Source: Neolewinella lacunae (lineage in GTDB: Bacteria; Bacteroidota; Bacteroidia; Chitinophagales; Saprospiraceae). Taken from it: a stretch of DNA of 64,000 nucleotides. Positions 8,980 to 17,549 of the stretch are shown one piece after another. Numbering within the stretch: the first letter of the stretch is position 1; each line of letters begins with the position of its first letter. A program made the position numbers and the translations under genes. A model generated the notes under the pieces. That model was given only the letters and a program-made list of their open reading frames with translations. It made no database searches and was not told where the DNA came from. The stretch is taken from assembly GCF_014349155.1 (NCBI RefSeq), contig NZ_JACSIT010000153.1, positions 124,001-188,000 of the forward strand, in the 5' to 3' direction.

Positions 8980-9962
8980 ACGTCAGCGTCATCATCCCCG
9001 CCTACAATGCCGCGCCCTTCCTGGCCCGGGCCATCGATTCGGTACTGGCGCAGGAGTATCCCGTAGCCCAGTTGATATTGGTGGACAACAACTCGGTTGA
9101 TGGAACCCTGGCGATCATGCACTCCTACCAACAACGGTATCCACAGCGCATCCTGGTAGCGCAGTGCAAAAGGCAAGGAGTGAGTGCTGCCCGCAACCGG
9201 GGCCTGGCTTTGGCAACCGGTGAGTGGGTCCAGTTTTTGGACGCCGACGACACGCTCGACCCCCGGAAACTGTCTGCCCAGTTGGCCTTAGTCCAGCCCC
9301 GGACCGAATGGATCATCGGCGGCTACCGCAATGCCTATGCCGACGGCAGCACGCTGAACAATATTCCCCATCCCGACCCGTGGCGAGGGCTGGTCTTCGG
9401 CTACCGCGCGGGCTGCACCCACGCCAACCTTTTCCGGCGGCACGTGCTGACCAGCGGCATCGCCTGGGAAGAGTCCCTGCCCGATAACGAAGACCCCACC
9501 CTTTGCTTCGCCCTCCTCCGGGCGGGGGTCCGCTGGCAGGTTATCCCCGAGGTCCTCTGTACCTACCACCACCACCCCACGCCCGGCCGGCTCAGTCTTC
9601 ACGATGCGGTAGGAGGCAAGGCCCGCGAGGTGGCCCTCCTGCGGGCCATCAATAGCCACCTGGCTGCCACCGCCCCCGCGTACTGGCAGGAGCACGCGGC
9701 CTATTTCCAGGCGGCCTTGCTCCGTGCCCTCCGCGTGCAGGCCACCTTCGACCTCACCGGGGCCACCGCCACCTTCCAAACCTGCTTTCCCCAAGGCTTG
9801 ACGGGAATTGACTGGGCGACGCAACAATTGCTGCCGAAAGTTTTCATCCAGGCTTACCAACTCTTTGGTTTTCATCGAAGTGAGGCTATTCGCTTAACGC
9901 TATCTCAGATCTTACCCAGCCGCCTCTTGCAACGGCTCAAACCGCGCAATCCGCAGCCATGA
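8976..9962 (+). CDS. Glycosyltransferase family 2
   Basis: 328 residues. The N-terminal 110 residues are a clear GT2 domain: SVIIPAYNAAPFLARAIDSVL, VDNNSVDGT, SAARNRGLALATGEWVQFLDADD with the DxD metal site. The rest contains histidine-rich YHHHPTPGR and an alpha-helical C-terminus. It overlaps its neighbours by 4 bp on both sides, indicating translational coupling in the GT2-GT2-GT10 operon. A role in capsule, O-antigen or glycoprotein glycan synthesis is inferred from context only. Confidence 0.88.
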   Translation: MNVSVIIPAYNAAPFLARAIDSVLAQEYPVAQLILVDNNSVDGTLAIMHSYQQRYPQRILVAQCKRQGVSAARNRGLALATGEWVQFLDADDTLDPRKLSAQLALVQPRTEWIIGGYRNAYADGSTLNNIPHPDPWRGLVFGYRAGCTHANLFRRHVLTSGIAWEESLPDNEDPTLCFALLRAGVRWQVIPEVLCTYHHHPTPGRLSLHDAVGGKAREVALLRAINSHLAATAPAYWQEHAAYFQAALLRALRVQATFDLTGATATFQTCFPQGLTGIDWATQQLLPKVFIQAYQLFGFHRSEAIRLTLSQILPSRLLQRLKPRNPQP

Positions 9963-10936
9963 AACCACGGGGGAGAGCAATAATCCGGGCCGCGAAACAG
10001 TGGACTAAAGACGGCCTGGCGGTGGCGAGGGGACTACAACAAGCCCAACGGTACGGCGTGGGCTACTACAATTTTTGGGATCTGGGTCCCGTGGAGCACA
10101 GCTGGTTTTACCGCTTCCTGCAACGGCCTGCCCTGGCCGCCCTGGCCAGACGCCGCAAGGTCGGTTTTTACTCCGTTTTCGGTCGGCGGAGACTCATCGG
10201 CTGGGGACGGGAACGGCGGAAAGTCTTTTTTACGGGCGAAAACCTGGCGCATTACCCCGCTTACCACGACCATGCCCTGGGGGAAGTGGAATTGGCCCTT
10301 GGTTTTGAATACCTCGACCATCCCCATTACCTGCGTTTTCCGCTGTGGATGCTGGACCAATTCGATCCCACTGCCGATTATCCCGGGCTCAAAAGCCAAC
10401 TTAGCGTCTACGAGCGGGCGGGTGAAGACGTCTCGGCCAGACCGGGCTTCGCCAGCCTGGTGGCCCGGCACGACAACAACGGCATCCGGGGGGCCATCGG
10501 GGATGTAGCCGCTACCCTGGGGCCGGTCAATTATCCGGGAGCCTTCCGCTGCAACCAGGAAAAGGGCCTGGCCGAGGGCAACGCGGCAAAGCTGGCCCAC
10601 CTGCGGAATTACCGCTACAATCTTTGCCCGGAAAACTCCAACGCTGCGGGCTACGTCACAGAAAAAGTCTTCCACGCCATCGCCGCCGGCTGCATCCCCG
10701 TGTACTGGGGAGCGGATAATGTCCCCGAACCCGAGGTGCTGCGCCAGGAAGCCATCCTGTTTTACGATCCCGCCCGACCGCTGGCCCTCCGGGAAGCACT
10801 TGAAGAACTGGAGCGGAAACCTGCGGCCCTGGCGGCTTTTGCCCGACAGCCGCGTTTTCAGCCCACTGCGGCCGGCTTTCTACACCAGCAATACCTGGCA
10901 CTGGAGAAGCAGTTGCTCCGGGTATTGCGAGGCTGA
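9959..10936 (+). CDS. Glycosyltransferase family 10 (alpha-1,3-fucosyltransferase-like)
   Basis: 325 residues. The C-terminal half has the family-10 signature: NYRYNLCPENSNAAGYVTEK followed by FHAIAAGCIPVYWGADN (residues ~217-255), the GDP-fucose-binding region of alpha-1,3/4-fucosyltransferases. The N-terminal acceptor domain is divergent. Last gene of the operon. Transfer of a fucose-like sugar from a GDP donor to a surface glycan is the family expectation; the actual sugar is unknown, and no GDP-fucose synthesis gene is present here. Confidence 0.82.
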   Translation: MKPRGRAIIRAAKQWTKDGLAVARGLQQAQRYGVGYYNFWDLGPVEHSWFYRFLQRPALAALARRRKVGFYSVFGRRRLIGWGRERRKVFFTGENLAHYPAYHDHALGEVELALGFEYLDHPHYLRFPLWMLDQFDPTADYPGLKSQLSVYERAGEDVSARPGFASLVARHDNNGIRGAIGDVAATLGPVNYPGAFRCNQEKGLAEGNAAKLAHLRNYRYNLCPENSNAAGYVTEKVFHAIAAGCIPVYWGADNVPEPEVLRQEAILFYDPARPLALREALEELERKPAALAAFARQPRFQPTAAGFLHQQYLALEKQLLRVLRG

Positions 10937-10972
10937 AGAGACGGACCATCCCAGCTCGTTTCACCTTTCCTT

Positions 10973-10990
10973 GCACCTGCGGCAGCGCCC
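10973..10990 (+). repeat. R18 repeat, one mismatch (intergenic)
   Basis: GCACCTGCGGCAGCGCCC between the convergent GT10 and DoxX genes, with the usual upstream pyrimidine tract. Confidence 0.8.
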
Positions 10991-11004
10991 GGATGAACGA
11001 AAGG

Positions 11005-11406
11005 CTAGATTCCTGCCTTAGCTACAAACAGGCGGTGGTCGAGGCTATAGCGCCCGGGGCCGGTGAGGAGCAGCACGATGGCGGCCACGGCGTACATAAG
11101 CGGGGTCGCCATTTTGCCCCAGGGGTCGCCCGCGTGGACGATGAAGGCGGCGACCAGCATGGTGATGAGGTAAGGAATGCAGGCAATGCGCGTAAACAAG
11201 CCAAGTGCAATGGCGATGCCCGCCACAAATTCGCCAATCACGGCCAAAATCAGGCTCGCTGGCTCGCCTACCCCGATGGGGTCGGCAAAGGACAGGTCGC
11301 CCGCAAAAATCTTCAGGAGCTTCGGCAAGCCGTGGGCAAAAGCCATTTCCAGGCCAAACCACAGGCGGAGGAGGAGTAAACCAAGGTCAATGTTTCCTTT
11401 CGTCAT
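11005..11406 (-). CDS. DoxX family membrane protein
   Basis: 133 residues with about four hydrophobic segments. The DoxX pattern is visible: GLLLLRLWFGLEMAFAHGLPK, then GEFVAGIAIALGLFTRIAC and a C-terminal LLLTGPGRYSLDHRL. Members are small inner-membrane proteins linked to quinone or thiol redox systems, with poorly defined function. Convergent with the GT operon, with no co-transcribed partner. Confidence 0.85.
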   Translation of the reverse strand: MTKGNIDLGLLLLRLWFGLEMAFAHGLPKLLKIFAGDLSFADPIGVGEPASLILAVIGEFVAGIAIALGLFTRIACIPYLITMLVAAFIVHAGDPWGKMATPLMYAVAAIVLLLTGPGRYSLDHRLFVAKAGI

Positions 11407-11531
11407 TTTTTCAATTTTTTAAGGGGTGGCAAGGTACACCACCCCGGGCATTTTGAGGGCGGGGCCAGTCATTGGGCACAGTCCCGGGATCCGCTATCGC
11501 TCATCGGGATCACCCAAAGTTGCAAGGCATC

Positions 11532-11549
11532 TTGCGCGGACGCAGGTGC
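11532..11549 (-). repeat. R18 repeat, three mismatches (intergenic)
   Basis: A degenerate copy between the DoxX and acyltransferase genes, recognised by the CGCAGGTGC half and its pyrimidine-rich flank. Otherwise the 168-bp gap holds nothing recognisable. Confidence 0.6.
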
Positions 11550-11574
11550 CGGGAAAAGACTTTCAAGCGCAAAG

Positions 11575-12666
11575 TCAGTCCGGCCGATAGCGGTCTTTCA
11601 GCCGTAAGAAAGGCCGTTCAACGGCGTAAAAACTCCCCACCGCCGCCAGGTAGGTGAACAGAAAACCCCAGGGCGGCCCCTGCCACCAGTAGTGTACCGT
11701 ACCCGTCCCGGTCGTGATAAAAATGCCGTGCCAGAGGTAAGTCCCGTAGCTGATGCGGCCCAGAAAAGGCAGCGGGCCCCAGGCCAGCAGGCGCACCAGA
11801 ATAGCTCCCTGCCGGGCGTGGATGCCGAGCAGCCAGAGGAGGACGCCGCAGGCTTGTAACAGTGGACCCAGCCCGTAATTCAACGGGAGCAGCGCGGGCA
11901 AAAGATAAACTGCCAAGCCCCAAAGCGGCCAGGCGGGATGCGCCACCCAGCCCTGCTTCCAGCGTTCAAAGTGCAGGGCACCGTAGCAGCCCACCAGGCA
12001 GTAGAGTCCGGCGGGCAGCAAAAAATGCCGCAGGTCAAACAAATCGTGCAGGGCAAAACCGGCCAGGTTATAGGCCTCCCCATCGTGGGTAAAGGCGATG
12101 GCGGGCAGCGGCAGCCAGTACAGCGCATTGGCCAGCACCAGCCCGATCACGGTAAACAGCAGCAAGCAGCGCGCGAGACGGGCTGGAGTGTAGGCCCGCA
12201 CGGCCAAGGGGTAAAGCAGGTAGAATTGTTCTTCCAGCGCCAGCGACCACAAGTGATTGGTGTACCCCGAGCCGAAGGCATAGGGCAGATAGTTGTAGAG
12301 GTACAAGAAGGCCGCCAAAAATGCCAGCGCGGGTACCTCAAACACACCGGTGCTGACCAGGACCAGCAAAACCAGCAAATACAGCAGGTAGGCCGGCACC
12401 AGGCGCAGCACCCGACGCATGAGGAAACGCCCGAAGGCCACCGTACCCGTAGCCGCCTTCTCCCGCAAAAGAATGTGGCCAATCAGGTAGCCACTGAGGA
12501 CGAAAAAGACCCGCACGCCCACGTCGTGGCTGGCGGTAAGGAGGTAAAAGTTGAGCGCAGCGCCCGTAAGGCAGGCCTGGGGGAGCCCGGAATGCCCCAC
12601 CAGAACAAAAAAGACGGCCAGGGCCCGCACCCCATCGAATCCGGCAATCTTTGGCAAGTGCGGCAT
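11575..12666 (-). CDS. Acyltransferase 3 family (OafA/YrhL-like) membrane protein
   Basis: 363 residues, about ten transmembrane helices. The N-terminus GFDGVRALAVFFVLVGHSG has the conserved histidine (FVLVGH), followed by VRVFFVLSGYLIGHILLREK and RRVLRLVPAYLLY, the RxxR-type block of acyltransferase-3 proteins. It ends with FYAVERPFLRLKDRY. The family moves acetyl or other acyl groups onto sugars of surface polysaccharides. The acceptor is not known; the nearby GT operon makes a surface glycan a reasonable guess. Confidence 0.88.
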   Translation of the reverse strand: MPHLPKIAGFDGVRALAVFFVLVGHSGLPQACLTGAALNFYLLTASHDVGVRVFFVLSGYLIGHILLREKAATGTVAFGRFLMRRVLRLVPAYLLYLLVLLVLVSTGVFEVPALAFLAAFLYLYNYLPYAFGSGYTNHLWSLALEEQFYLLYPLAVRAYTPARLARCLLLFTVIGLVLANALYWLPLPAIAFTHDGEAYNLAGFALHDLFDLRHFLLPAGLYCLVGCYGALHFERWKQGWVAHPAWPLWGLAVYLLPALLPLNYGLGPLLQACGVLLWLLGIHARQGAILVRLLAWGPLPFLGRISYGTYLWHGIFITTGTGTVHYWWQGPPWGFLFTYLAAVGSFYAVERPFLRLKDRYRPD

Positions 12667-12768
12667 GGGCGGAGCGGGTTAGGGCGGCGGCAGGAGCGAG
12701 CGAAAATCCACGCCATTTGGGCGGCGTGGCACAGTGGTCCGGGCGGCCATTACGAGCCGGGTGGGCAT

Positions 12769-12776
12769 AAAAAAAA
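12769..12776 (-). terminator. U-run after the SRP RNA
   Basis: Eight consecutive A on the plus strand (U8 in the transcript) directly follow the closing stem of the SRP RNA, so the RNA's own helix plus this run forms an intrinsic terminator. Confidence 0.6.
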
Positions 12777-12860
12777 GGCAAGCATACCGGTCGCTCAACT
12801 CCCTACCCTTGCTGCGTTTCCGCCCTGGGGGGATTCAGGAGGAGCTGACCGTATGCTGCC
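12777..12860 (-). ncRNA. ffs: Signal recognition particle RNA, short bacterial (4.5S-like) type
   Basis: On the minus strand AGCATAC-GGTC (12857-12847) pairs with GACC-GGTATGCT ending at 12781, enclosing a second helix. The apical domain reads CCAGGGCGGAAACGCAGCAAGGGT: the GGAA tetraloop closed by C-G pairs and the asymmetric AGCA internal loop that binds the Ffh M domain. A TAnnTTTG -7 element lies just upstream and a U-run just downstream. About 84-92 nt, the size of other small bacterial SRP RNAs. End positions are estimated. Confidence 0.85.
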
Positions 12861-12865
12861 CGGCG

Positions 12866-12873
12866 CAAAGGTA
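12866..12873 (-). promoter_or_regulatory. -7 promoter element of the SRP RNA gene
   Basis: The minus strand reads TACCTTTG, an exact TAnnTTTG match placed 6 bp before the predicted RNA start. Confidence 0.6.
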
Positions 12874-12961
12874 GGTTACCGGTGTGTTAACTGGTTAACC
12901 TTTCGCTCGCTTTTTTCCGTTGGGAAAAGTTTTATCCGCAGTGGAAGCAGGCCCCACTAGC

Positions 12962-13220
12962 CGTAGACTGTCGAATTAGCTAGGCTGCAACCGTATTCAC
13001 TTGGCCCGTTCGTTGGAGGGCTCAACCTCAGATCAACCGGGGGAGGCTCAAGCGCTTAATAGGTCGAGACCCTCTGGGCTTAGGAGAATACGCCACGGTG
13101 CTTAGCTGGATCGACCCAAAGGTTCTCAACCTAGGCTGGATCGACCCAGAGGGTATCAACCTAAGTTGGAACGACCCAGAGGGTATCAACCTAAGTTGGA
13201 TCGACCCAGAGGGTCTCAAC
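12962..13220. repeat. Decayed repeat element with 30-bp tandem units
   Basis: The left part (12963-13110) is clearly related to the MITE-like element at 30272-30515: matching TAG(A/G)CTGTC start, GGCTCAAGCGCTTAATAGG block and GAGACCCTCTGGG block. The right part is an exact 30-bp tandem array: units at 13111, 13141, 13171 and a partial one at 13201, core TCGACCCAGAGGGTATCAAC. No right terminal inverted repeat remains. The array ends on the stop codon of the next gene. Units are contiguous, so this is not a CRISPR. Confidence 0.75.
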
Positions 13221-13940
13221 CTAGCCGTTGTTGAGCAGATTCTTGTTTTCGTCCCAGGCGGCGATCTCTTCGCGGCGGTCCTGGTTGACGTAGAGCGGCA
13301 GGTACTTCGGGTCGTAGGCCAGACCGTGTTTGTCGAGGACTTCCTGGGGGACGCCATCCCAAACGTTGGGCTGATTCCCCTGGTAGCCTAAGACTTTCAT
13401 CATGCCGGCTTTGGAGGTGAAGTAGCAGGTCAGGGTCAGGAAGCGCAGGTGCTCGAAGAAGCGGGAGCCAAACTCCATTGGGGTACCCTTGGCTTCGAGG
13501 GGATAGGCGATGTCGTCAACGATGTTGATTTGCTCGGCGGGCAGGATCTCGGCGAAGGGTTTGCCAAAGCGGCGTTGGCTTTCGGAATTGATCCAGGCGA
13601 CACCACCGCGCAGACGGGTCTGGTGCTGGTCGGGCTGGTCAAGGGCCATGAATTCCAGGAATTCGCGCAGTCCCGTTTCGGTGGCCTTAGGGTCACCGGG
13701 TTCGCCGGGGGCGATGATGTCTCCCAGGATGCCGAGGGTATCGAGCTCGGCTTCGGTAAAGAAGCTTTCGTTGGCGATGCGTTTATCGTGGGCAATCTCG
13801 TGAGGTAGCCGCAGTCCGTAGCCCTGGGGTTCGGCTTTGAGGTCGGCAGTCTTGAGGTCGGCCGGGGAATCACAGCCGGCTACGAGGGTAGCGCCGAGGG
13901 TACCGGTGAGGAGTGTTTTGAGCGTTTTACGACGATCCAT
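13221..13940 (-). CDS. Gluconate 2-dehydrogenase subunit 3 family lipoprotein
   Basis: 239 residues. The N-terminus MDRRKTLKTLLTGTLGATLV combines a twin-arginine-like motif with a lipobox-like VAGC (Cys23), suggesting an exported lipoprotein. The body (FFTEAELDTLGILGDIIAPGE, TPMEFGSRFFEHL, DGVPQEVLDKHG) matches the small subunit family of membrane gluconate/sorbitol dehydrogenases. Its start shares one base with the stop of the GMC oxidoreductase upstream, so the two are translationally coupled and very likely form one periplasmic dehydrogenase. The usual cytochrome c subunit is not adjacent. Confidence 0.82.
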   Translation of the reverse strand: MDRRKTLKTLLTGTLGATLVAGCDSPADLKTADLKAEPQGYGLRLPHEIAHDKRIANESFFTEAELDTLGILGDIIAPGEPGDPKATETGLREFLEFMALDQPDQHQTRLRGGVAWINSESQRRFGKPFAEILPAEQINIVDDIAYPLEAKGTPMEFGSRFFEHLRFLTLTCYFTSKAGMMKVLGYQGNQPNVWDGVPQEVLDKHGLAYDPKYLPLYVNQDRREEIAAWDENKNLLNNG

Positions 13941-15661
13941 CAGATGTTCATTTTCTGGCGTTCGGAAAGGATGTGATCGGCCGCCCGCCAGGCGAGGGCC
14001 ATGATGGTCCAGGTCGGGTTTTTATCGGCCTGAGAGGTAAACGAGGCGGCGTCGGTGACGTAGACGTTGGGAACCTCGTGAAGGCGGCTGTTGCGGTCGC
14101 AGACGCCCTGTTTGGGGTCATCGTGCATGCGGGCAGTGCCTACCTCGTGGATGATGGCTCCCGGGGCCAGCAGGCCGTGGTCGGATTCGTAGCTAGGGAT
14201 TTCGGGCTCAAAAAGTTCTCCGCCCATGGCCGTGAGGATTTCCCGGATGGAAACGTGCATGTGCTTGGCCTGGAGGCGTTCGTGGTCGGTCCATTTGTAG
14301 TGGAAACGGAGCGTGGGGATGCCCCATTCGTCGACCTTGCCGGGGTTGATCTCGCAGTAGTTGTCGTAGAGGGCAACGCTTTCGCCGCGGCCGGACATGC
14401 CTACTACGGCACCGTACATCTGTTTTACTTCCTTGAGCATGGGGTTGCCGTAGCCCCCTACTTTGTAGCCCAGCATTTCCTGGACGCGGGTAAGCTGGCC
14501 GCCGAAGCCGTAGCTGGGCATACCGAGTCCACCCCACACTTCGAGGTGGTAGCCGCGGGGGAAGTCGAGTTTTTTGTTGTTGCCCCACCAGGGAGCGTAG
14601 ACGTGCATGCCGCCAACGCCGTCTTCGTTGTAGAGCTCGCGGTCGAGCAAGGAAGGAATCAGTGCGCTCGTGCCGGTGCCGGTACTGTCGTGGAGGTAGC
14701 GACCGAGGGTACCGGATCCGTTGCCGAGGCCAGCCGTCATGCCGGGGGCTTTGGAGTTAAAGAGGAGGCGGGCCGTTTCGCAGGCGCTGGCGGCCAGGAC
14801 GATGACTTTACCCTTCACCTGGTACTCGCGGCGGTCATCTTTAGAGATGTAGCTGATGGCGGTGGCTTTGCCGCTGGCGTCGGTGATGACCTCACGGGCC
14901 ATGCAGTTGGTGAAGAGGTCGATTTGCCCCTTGCCCTTCATGGCTGGGAAGATTAGGCAGGTGCCAGCGCTGAAGTCGGCGTACACCGAGCAGGCCCGGC
15001 TGCACTGCCCGCAGTAGAAGCATACGCCGCGGTCTTCGTTGATCTTCTTGGTGACCATGGAGAGGCGACCGGGGATCATGGGAATGCCCACTTTTTTGCC
15101 CGCCTCGGTGGTGTATAACTCGTGCAGGCGGGGTTTGGGCGGCGGGAGGAAGAAGCTGTCGGGGTCGTTGGGCAGGTTCTCGTTGGTGCCGAAGACACCG
15201 ACGAGCTTATCCACCTTATCGTAGTAAGGGGCAATGTCTTCGTAGCGGATCGGCCAGTTTTCGCCGAGGCCGTCGATGTCTTTGCGGTGAAAATCGTCGG
15301 GCCCAAAGCGCAGGCTGATCCGCCCCCAGTGGTTGGTGCGGCCACCCAGCATACGGGTGCGCCACCACTGGAATTCGGTGTCGCCCACGGTATCGTAGGG
15401 CTCGCCGGGAATCTGCCAGCCGCTCAACCCCGCGTGAAAATCCCCGAAGGACCGCAAGGTTCCCGCGCCGCGCCGGGGGCTCTCCCAGGTGCCGCGCAGC
15501 TGCGTGCGCATGTTTTTGTCGGCGGGGTCGAAGTAGGGCCCCGCCTCAATGATGGCGATGTTGAGGCCAGCGTCGGCCAATACTTTTGCGGTCATTCCGC
15601 CGCCCGCACCGGAGCCCACGATCACCGCGTCGTACTCCTTGCTGCTTTCTTTGATTTGCAC
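13940..15661 (-). CDS. GMC family FAD-dependent oxidoreductase (sugar/alcohol dehydrogenase)
   Basis: 573 residues, GTG start. The Rossmann motif AVIVGSGAGGGMTAKVLADAG is followed by the IEAG acidic strand end (~15-45). A cysteine-rich FYCGQCSRACSV segment lies in the middle. The C-terminus has HEVGTARMH (catalytic-region His) and NPTWTIMALAWRAADHIL, the standard GMC ending. No own signal peptide is seen; export with its Tat-like partner subunit is likely, as in gluconate 2-dehydrogenase-type complexes. The substrate (a sugar or polyol) is not predictable. Confidence 0.85.
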   Translation of the reverse strand: MQIKESSKEYDAVIVGSGAGGGMTAKVLADAGLNIAIIEAGPYFDPADKNMRTQLRGTWESPRRGAGTLRSFGDFHAGLSGWQIPGEPYDTVGDTEFQWWRTRMLGGRTNHWGRISLRFGPDDFHRKDIDGLGENWPIRYEDIAPYYDKVDKLVGVFGTNENLPNDPDSFFLPPPKPRLHELYTTEAGKKVGIPMIPGRLSMVTKKINEDRGVCFYCGQCSRACSVYADFSAGTCLIFPAMKGKGQIDLFTNCMAREVITDASGKATAISYISKDDRREYQVKGKVIVLAASACETARLLFNSKAPGMTAGLGNGSGTLGRYLHDSTGTGTSALIPSLLDRELYNEDGVGGMHVYAPWWGNNKKLDFPRGYHLEVWGGLGMPSYGFGGQLTRVQEMLGYKVGGYGNPMLKEVKQMYGAVVGMSGRGESVALYDNYCEINPGKVDEWGIPTLRFHYKWTDHERLQAKHMHVSIREILTAMGGELFEPEIPSYESDHGLLAPGAIIHEVGTARMHDDPKQGVCDRNSRLHEVPNVYVTDAASFTSQADKNPTWTIMALAWRAADHILSERQKMNI

Positions 15662-15699
15662 GTATCAAGCTAATTTGCGGGCAATATAGCGATAGGATG

Positions 15700-15921
15700 G
15701 GACCTGCGGTTCTTTTTTTACCACTAAGAACACTTGGCCTGTTTCGGGGACCTGCGGTCCTTTTTTTACCACTAAGAACACTGAGCGCACTTAGAACACT
15801 AAGTTTTCTTACCGCCGGATTCACGGCAGAGCATCTCTAGCATTTGATATGGTAAGGTACTCTTAGTGACTCTTAGTGCCTCTTCGTGCCCTTAGTGGTT
15901 CAAAAAAAGACCGAAGGTCTA
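15700..15921. repeat. Palindromic CACTAAG-rich repeat
   Basis: Two direct copies of GGACCTGCGGTYC-T7-ACCACTAAGAACAC occur at ~15700 and ~15747. An inverted arm at 15858-15921 (CTTAGTG units, CTTAGTGGTTC, A7, GACCGAAGGTC) closes a long imperfect hairpin. CACTAAG-type heptamer units recur through both arms. No ORF is supported. The whole 300-bp gap between the GMC gene and gldC is this element. Confidence 0.7.
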
Positions 15922-15958
15922 AACCAAACATTCGCCGCGCAGCGGCTCAACCAATTCC

Positions 15959-16309
15959 CTACTGCTTCGGGATGGCGCCGGTGGCCTGGCCGAAGTAAAA
16001 AACGAACTGCTGCATGTCGTTGGCCAACTCCTGGTTGCCAGTGGCGCGGTAGTAGGTTTCGGCCAGGCCACGCAGGGTCTGGTACATAAAGCGGTCCATC
16101 TCCACCACCTGCATTTCCTTGGTCCACAGGTCAATTTTCATCGTTTCCTTGCTCTGTTCGTTGAACAGGGAGAGCAACATGCCCTTACAACCCTCGGCGG
16201 GCCCGGGCTTATCGCTGGCTTTCCAGTGGAGTTCCACCGGCATCTGCTCGGCGTTGAGGCCTACGTTAACGGTGATGGTGCTGCGCTTTTTGACGATTTC
16301 CTTGGCCAT
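15959..16309 (-). CDS. gldC: Gliding motility protein GldC
   Basis: 116 residues from the ATG at 16309; upstream in-frame codons are non-homologous. Matching GldC features are TITVNVGLNAEQMPVELHWKA, the central MLLSLFNEQSKETMKIDLWTKEMQVVEMDRF block and a C-terminal FVFYFGQATG. GldC is a small cytoplasmic protein found with gliding and T9SS gene sets in Bacteroidota; its exact role is undefined. It stands alone here, which is common. Its presence agrees with the many T9SS cargo proteins in the window. Confidence 0.88.
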   Translation of the reverse strand: MAKEIVKKRSTITVNVGLNAEQMPVELHWKASDKPGPAEGCKGMLLSLFNEQSKETMKIDLWTKEMQVVEMDRFMYQTLRGLAETYYRATGNQELANDMQQFVFYFGQATGAIPKQ

Positions 16310-16360
16310 GGGGATATTTTCGGCGAAGGTAGGGCTTTTGCCGACTTTTGGGGTCCAATC

Positions 16361-16378
16361 GGGCGCTGGCGCAGGTGC
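16361..16378 (-). repeat. R18 repeat, two mismatches (upstream of gldC)
   Basis: GGGCGCTGGCGCAGGTGC, 52 bp before the gldC start and on the same strand sense as gldC, with a CTTTGCTCCTTATTCCCTT tract ahead of it. Confidence 0.75.
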
Positions 16379-16460
16379 CAAAGAAGGGAATAAGGAGCAA
16401 AGAAAGGGCAACCCCCGGCCTGGAGAGTTGCCCTTTCTCAATCTGTTTAATCAGGTGTGA

Positions 16461-17549
16461 CTAGCGCTGCACCTCGAACTTGCGGTGAATTGCCTTCCCA
16501 GCCAGATTAAAGCTGGCGAGGTAGAGCCCCGTGGGGAGATCAATGGTATTGAGCTCCAGTTTCTGCGCGCCGGCGGAGAGGTTCATTCGCTGGCTGCGGA
16601 GTTGCTGCCCGGCGAAGTTGGTGATTACGATGTCTACCTGCGTCGGGTTTTCCAGGAAAATCTCCAGGTTGGCGGCTTGGGCACTGGGGGCGGGGTTAGG
16701 GAATACTTGCCCCATAAACACGCCGTCTACGAGTGCTTGCTGGAGTTGGGCCTGGACGACTTCGGAATAGGTGAAGGTCTGGTCATAATCCATCTGCTTG
16801 AGCCGGTAGAAGTAGGTAGCACCGGGCATCACACTTTGGTCCATAAAGGAGTAGGTCTGCTCAGCTTCCTGTTCTCCTGCGCCAGTGACCCAGCCGACCT
16901 GCCGCCATTCCGTACCGTCGGTGGACCGCTCTACGGCAAAGCCTTCATTGTCCACTTCGTTGCTGGTTGCCCAGTCGAGCTGGATGTCCTTTTCCTTGGC
17001 CTCGGCGGTGAAGGCCAGCAGCGTTACGGGCAATAAGGTCTGACCGGTGGGGCAGCGGTAAAGCGTGACCATTCCACTGGTATAGGTGGCGTCGGCGGCA
17101 TTTGGGTTGTCGTCAAAATCCTCGAATAGTTGCCACAATACAGTTCCACTGGCATTAGTAGGGAAGACCAAGTCCTCCGCAACCAGATCAATGAATTCAT
17201 CAAATGGTAAATCCGTGCAGGGCCCCACATCATTTTGAAGTGAAGGAGTGAAGACCACCCCCTCAAGAGCTGAATTTTCCACCAGCAAGAGGGCTTCAAT
17301 ACAAAATGATCCACCAACCGTGTTGAAATTGTAATTGGCAAACTCAACAGCCACAATATCGCCCGCCTGGCTGAAAGTTAGCACGCCAGTTTGGTTATCG
17401 CCGTCGTCAATGCCATCGATAGATTGGCGGCCAGCCATATTCAGGGTGACCAGTTCCGGCGCAGAGCCGTCCGAGCAGGGTTGGGCCTGGAGCACCGCAG
17501 TGGCTGCCAGCCCGCCAAAAAACAGGGTAAAAAGTAAACGTACAATCAT
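16461..17549 (-). CDS. T9SS-sorted secreted protein of unknown function
   Basis: 362 residues. A signal peptide (1-22, ending VLQAQ) leads into a ~140-residue domain with paired cysteines (PCSDGS, FCIEAL, GPCTDL) that I do not recognise. A linker LLPVTLLAFTAEAKEKDIQLDW starts an Ig/fibronectin-like module common before sorting domains (~175-275). The last ~80 residues (QVFPNPAPSAQ..., LPTGLYLASF, HRKFEVQR) are a type A T9SS sorting domain. The protein should be exported across the outer membrane and anchored or released. The N-terminal domain is AT-richer than the conserved C-terminal part, suggesting domain swapping. Confidence 0.8.
   Translation of the reverse strand: MIVRLLFTLFFGGLAATAVLQAQPCSDGSAPELVTLNMAGRQSIDGIDDGDNQTGVLTFSQAGDIVAVEFANYNFNTVGGSFCIEALLLVENSALEGVVFTPSLQNDVGPCTDLPFDEFIDLVAEDLVFPTNASGTVLWQLFEDFDDNPNAADATYTSGMVTLYRCPTGQTLLPVTLLAFTAEAKEKDIQLDWATSNEVDNEGFAVERSTDGTEWRQVGWVTGAGEQEAEQTYSFMDQSVMPGATYFYRLKQMDYDQTFTYSEVVQAQLQQALVDGVFMGQVFPNPAPSAQAANLEIFLENPTQVDIVITNFAGQQLRSQRMNLSAGAQKLELNTIDLPTGLYLASFNLAGKAIHRKFEVQR

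Noticed and set aside
13111-13227. Tandem 30-bp units considered as a CRISPR array
   Set aside because: Units are contiguous with no unique spacers, there are no cas genes, and the same motif occurs in the MITE at 30 kb.
13098-13391. A small plus-strand ORF with WIDPEGINLS repeats
   Set aside because: Its periodicity comes from the 30-bp DNA repeat and it runs antisense into a well-supported gene.
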